Shown one piece after another: positions 31,046-33,170 of a stretch of 33,170 bases of DNA (the stretch's first letter is position 1; each line of letters begins with the position of its first letter). The notes beneath the pieces were generated by a model. It was not told the DNA's origin. It searched no databases and saw only the letters and a list, made by a program, of their open reading frames with translations. Source of the stretch: Myxococcales bacterium (GTDB lineage Bacteria > Myxococcota_A > UBA9160 > SMWR01); contig JABSQW010000524.1 in the NCBI GenBank assembly GCA_013215605.1, forward strand, positions 1-33,170. The letters are read 5' to 3'. The position numbers and the translations under genes were made by a program.

Positions 31046-31983
31046 GGGGCATGGTGGTCGGCGCGGGCCTGGGGACGCGGCTGCGCCCGCTCACGAATCT
31101 GTGCCCGAAGCCCGCGCTTCCGGTTCGCGGAATCCCGCTGGTGGGCTATCAGCTCGCGCTGCTCGCTCGCCACGGTGTGACCGAGGTCATCGTCAACACC
31201 CACCACCTCAGCGACCATCTCATCGAGGCTGCCCGCGGCAGCTGCCCGGACGGCGTCGAACTGCACTTTTCGGTGGAAGATGAACTACTCGGTACGGGGG
31301 GCGGTATCCGTCGCGTGGCCGCGTTCCTGCGCGAGAGCGATCCGTCGATCATCATCGGTGGAGACCAGGTGCTCGACCTGGATCTGACGGCATTCATCGC
31401 GAAGCACCGCTCGCGCGGCGACGCCGCTACTCTCCAGCTGCTCGACGATCCGCGCGCCGCGGCCTTTGGCCCGATCGGCGTCGATGCCGAGGGCAGCGTG
31501 CGGCGGGTGGCGAACCGCTTCGATCTCGGCGGCGAAGTCCGTTCGGGCCTCTACACCTGGGTGAACGCCATCGCGCCGCGCGCCTTCGACTGGCTGCCGG
31601 ACCGCGAGGTCTTCAGTCACCTCGATCACTGGCTGATCCCTCGCGTCGAAGCGGGCGAGCGCGACGTCCGCGGCGAGGTCGCGACACGAGATACCTGCGT
31701 GTGGGTACCCGTGGGCACACCCGCCGAGTACCTCGAGGCAAACCTGACCCCGCGTCCGCTCTCCTATCTCGACGTCGAAGCCGTCGCGGAGCAGCGCGGG
31801 GTCCGCTTCACGGGCGATGTCGTGGTGGGTGCTGGCGCGACGATCGCCCGCGGGGCTAGCCTCAGACGCACCGTGATCTGGGATGGCGAACAGGTTCCCG
31901 CGCTCCCCGCTGCGGACGGCGTCTTCGCCGGAGGCGCATTCCATACCTGCCTCCCCCCCCGCATCCGGGGCGGACGCCTATGA
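31042..31983 (+). CDS. MurU-like sugar-1-phosphate nucleotidyltransferase with C-terminal extension
   Basis: A 313-residue enzyme of the COG1208 type. The N-terminal nucleotide-binding signature is MVVGAGLGTRLRPLTNLCPKP (canonical LAAGxGTRxRPLT, with Ala to Gly at the third position; catalytic Lys about 23). GTGGGIR and GGDQVLDLD, the metal-binding GD-x-D equivalent, follow. It would join MurNAc-1-phosphate to UTP. It is longer than Pseudomonas MurU (about 220 residues), because residues 255-313 add a short left-handed beta-helix-like stretch (RFTGDVVVGAGATIARGASLRRTVIW). The start is GTG at 31042, overlapping the kinase gene by 4 bp; alignment to MurU (MKAMILAAG) fits this start. A run of eight C (31953-31960) lies near its 3' end. 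Confidence 0.75.
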   Translation: MRGMVVGAGLGTRLRPLTNLCPKPALPVRGIPLVGYQLALLARHGVTEVIVNTHHLSDHLIEAARGSCPDGVELHFSVEDELLGTGGGIRRVAAFLRESDPSIIIGGDQVLDLDLTAFIAKHRSRGDAATLQLLDDPRAAAFGPIGVDAEGSVRRVANRFDLGGEVRSGLYTWVNAIAPRAFDWLPDREVFSHLDHWLIPRVEAGERDVRGEVATRDTCVWVPVGTPAEYLEANLTPRPLSYLDVEAVAEQRGVRFTGDVVVGAGATIARGASLRRTVIWDGEQVPALPAADGVFAGGAFHTCLPPRIRGGRL

Positions 31984-32720
31984 GTGAGCTGGTCTTCATC
32001 GGAACGAGCGACGCCTTCGGGGCGGGCGGTCGCCGGCAGAGCGCGATCCTGCTGCGCGCGCCCGGCGGCGGCGTAATGCTCGACTGCGGCATGACCACGG
32101 CGACGGGCCTCGCCGAGGTCGGGATCGATCGCAATGAAATCGACAGCATCCTCGTGTCGCACTTCCACGGCGACCACTACGGCGGCATCCCGACGATCCT
32201 GCTCGCGATGCTCTACGCGGACGCCCGCAGGGACTCGCTGCGCATCGCCGGCCCACCGGGGGTCGAAGAGCGCGTGCGGCGTCTCGCGAGAGCAATGGGC
32301 TACTCGCTCGAGGAGCAGGAGTGGTCGTTCCCGATCTCGTTCGTGGAGTACTCCCTGAGCACCGCGGCCGAGGTCGGACCCGTCGCCGTGCGCGCGTTCG
32401 AGACGCGCCACTCGCCCCACACCTGCCCACACGGTCTGATCGTCGACGCCGGTCCACTGAAAGTCGCCTACTCGGGCGACACCGGGTGGTTCGACGACCT
32501 TCCGCGCGAGGTCGGCGAGGCGAACCTGTTCGTGAGCGAGTGCACGTATCACGGCGGCGAGGGCTTTGGTCTGCACCTCACCCACGCGCAGCTCGTCGAG
32601 CACCGCGACGAGTTCCACTGCGGTCGCATGATCCTCACGCACCTCGGCGAGGAGATGGTCGACTACCGCGACGCCTGTGAGTTCGAGACGGCGGACGACG
32701 GGCTGGTGGTGGATCTCTAG
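31980..32720 (+). CDS. Metallo-beta-lactamase-fold hydrolase, RNase Z-like, unknown substrate
   Basis: A 246-residue MBL-fold protein of the RNase Z/phosphodiesterase branch. Zinc ligands are visible: HFHGDH (61-66), His144 (ETRHSPHTCPHG), Asp167 (YSGDTGW) and a late His (ILTHLGEEM). It opens with ELVFIGTSDAFGAGGRRQSAILL, like the GTGxAxxxxxRxxS of the family, but lacks the long exosite arm of true tRNase Z. The ATG overlaps the MurU-like stop by 4 bp, so it is made with the recycling enzymes. Its substrate is unknown; a phosphodiester or lactone within cell-wall recycling is a guess from context. It is convergent with anmK. Confidence 0.8.
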   Translation: MSELVFIGTSDAFGAGGRRQSAILLRAPGGGVMLDCGMTTATGLAEVGIDRNEIDSILVSHFHGDHYGGIPTILLAMLYADARRDSLRIAGPPGVEERVRRLARAMGYSLEEQEWSFPISFVEYSLSTAAEVGPVAVRAFETRHSPHTCPHGLIVDAGPLKVAYSGDTGWFDDLPREVGEANLFVSECTYHGGEGFGLHLTHAQLVEHRDEFHCGRMILTHLGEEMVDYRDACEFETADDGLVVDL

Positions 32721-32736
32721 AAGTTCGGCCGGACCC

Positions 32737-33170
32737 CTAGGGTCGAATCGCGCCCGATCGCCCCGGGGCGATCACGCCCAGCACGGCGGCGCGGGTCGCA
32801 CCGGTGCAGCGCGGCAGGTGGTTGGGCAGGCCGAGCAGCGCGTTGCGGCCCATCAGCGCGAATGCCATCGCCTCCGCCGCGCCCGCCGGTACGCCGACTG
32901 CGTCGAACGTGTCGACCTCGGCGTCGGGAAGCCGTTCGGAGAGCGCCCGCATCACGGCGGGATTGCGCGCGCCGCCACCGCCGACGAGCAGGCGATCGAC
33001 CGGCGCGCTCATCCACTGACGGCACGCGCGCGCAACGCTCTCCGCGGTGAACGCCACGAGTGTGGCGACGAGATCGTCGCCGTCGCGCCCGTCACCGAGC
33101 CACTCCTTGGCGAGCGTCTCGGCTTCGTCGAGCCCGTAGCGTTCGCGGCCCGTGGACTTCGGCGGCGGCC
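32737..33170 (-). CDS. anmK: AnmK, anhydro-N-acetylmuramic acid kinase (C-terminal part, start beyond window)
   Basis: About 144 C-terminal residues are visible. The family motif PPPKSTGRE is right at the window edge. Further in come RLLVGGGGARNPAVM, VDTFDAVGVPAGAAEAMAFALMG, and GLPNHLPRCTGATRAAVLGVIAPG, which are the C-terminal hallmarks of AnmK. The enzyme hydrolyses the 1,6-anhydro ring and phosphorylates to give MurNAc-6-phosphate, the first committed step after lytic transglycosylase products enter the cytoplasm. It converges on the AmgK/MurU-like/MBL operon, with 16 bases between stops, placing both ends of the recycling route side by side. Confidence 0.93.
   Translation of the reverse strand, partial: PPPKSTGRERYGLDEAETLAKEWLGDGRDGDDLVATLVAFTAESVARACRQWMSAPVDRLLVGGGGARNPAVMRALSERLPDAEVDTFDAVGVPAGAAEAMAFALMGRNALLGLPNHLPRCTGATRAAVLGVIAPGRSGAIRP

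Overview
This is a high-GC bacterial chromosome segment (roughly two thirds G+C by eye) with no tRNA, rRNA, CRISPR array, transposase or phage gene that I can see. The order pilB-pilT-pilC-pilS-pilR followed by a minor-pilin/pilY1 operon is the arrangement known from Geobacter and Myxococcus. Together with the fused SpmA/SpmB protein and the AmgK/MurU/AnmK genes it points to a Gram-negative of deltaproteobacterial grade (Myxococcota, Desulfobacterota, Binatota or a relative). I cannot place it further from sequence alone.

Region 1 (1-13395, all minus strand) is a type IV pilus locus. Reading with transcription it encodes the extension ATPase PilB, retraction ATPase PilT, platform protein PilC, sensor kinase PilS, NtrC-type activator PilR, a second HAMP histidine kinase, and then a minor-pilin operon (FimT/GspH-like, PilV, PilW, PilX, a PilY2-like small protein and the N-terminal part of PilY1). 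A textbook sigma-54 promoter (TGGCACG-N4-TTGCT) sits just in front of the fimT-like gene, so PilR probably drives the minor-pilin operon. No separate major pilin gene is present.

Region 2 (13559-16826) holds a flippase-like membrane protein overlapping ribF on the minus strand, and a divergent, solitary LptF/LptG-type permease on the plus strand.

Region 3 (16836-24967, minus strand) runs rsmD, coaD, a phosphohexomutase, coaBC, nfeD (ClpP-class protease), a slipin, hflK and hflC, many of them overlapping or a few bases apart. The leader of the phosphohexomutase gene contains a 10-bp inverted repeat that would bury its likely ribosome binding site, with a canonical G-quadruplex motif in the loop.

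Region 4 (25323-33170) is largely devoted to peptidoglycan turnover. It starts with a small XRE-type regulator and a small DUF5658-like membrane protein. Next come a lytic transglycosylase, a PBP4-type DacB divergent from a fused SpmA-SpmB protein, and then a tightly overlapping trio: an AmgK-like sugar kinase, a MurU-like nucleotidyltransferase and an RNase Z-like metallo-beta-lactamase-fold protein. This trio is convergent with anmK, whose start lies beyond the window. Lytic transglycosylases release anhydro-muropeptides, AnmK phosphorylates anhydro-MurNAc, and AmgK and MurU return MurNAc to UDP-MurNAc. The region therefore looks like a cell-wall recycling island with one uncharacterised member, the metallo-hydrolase.
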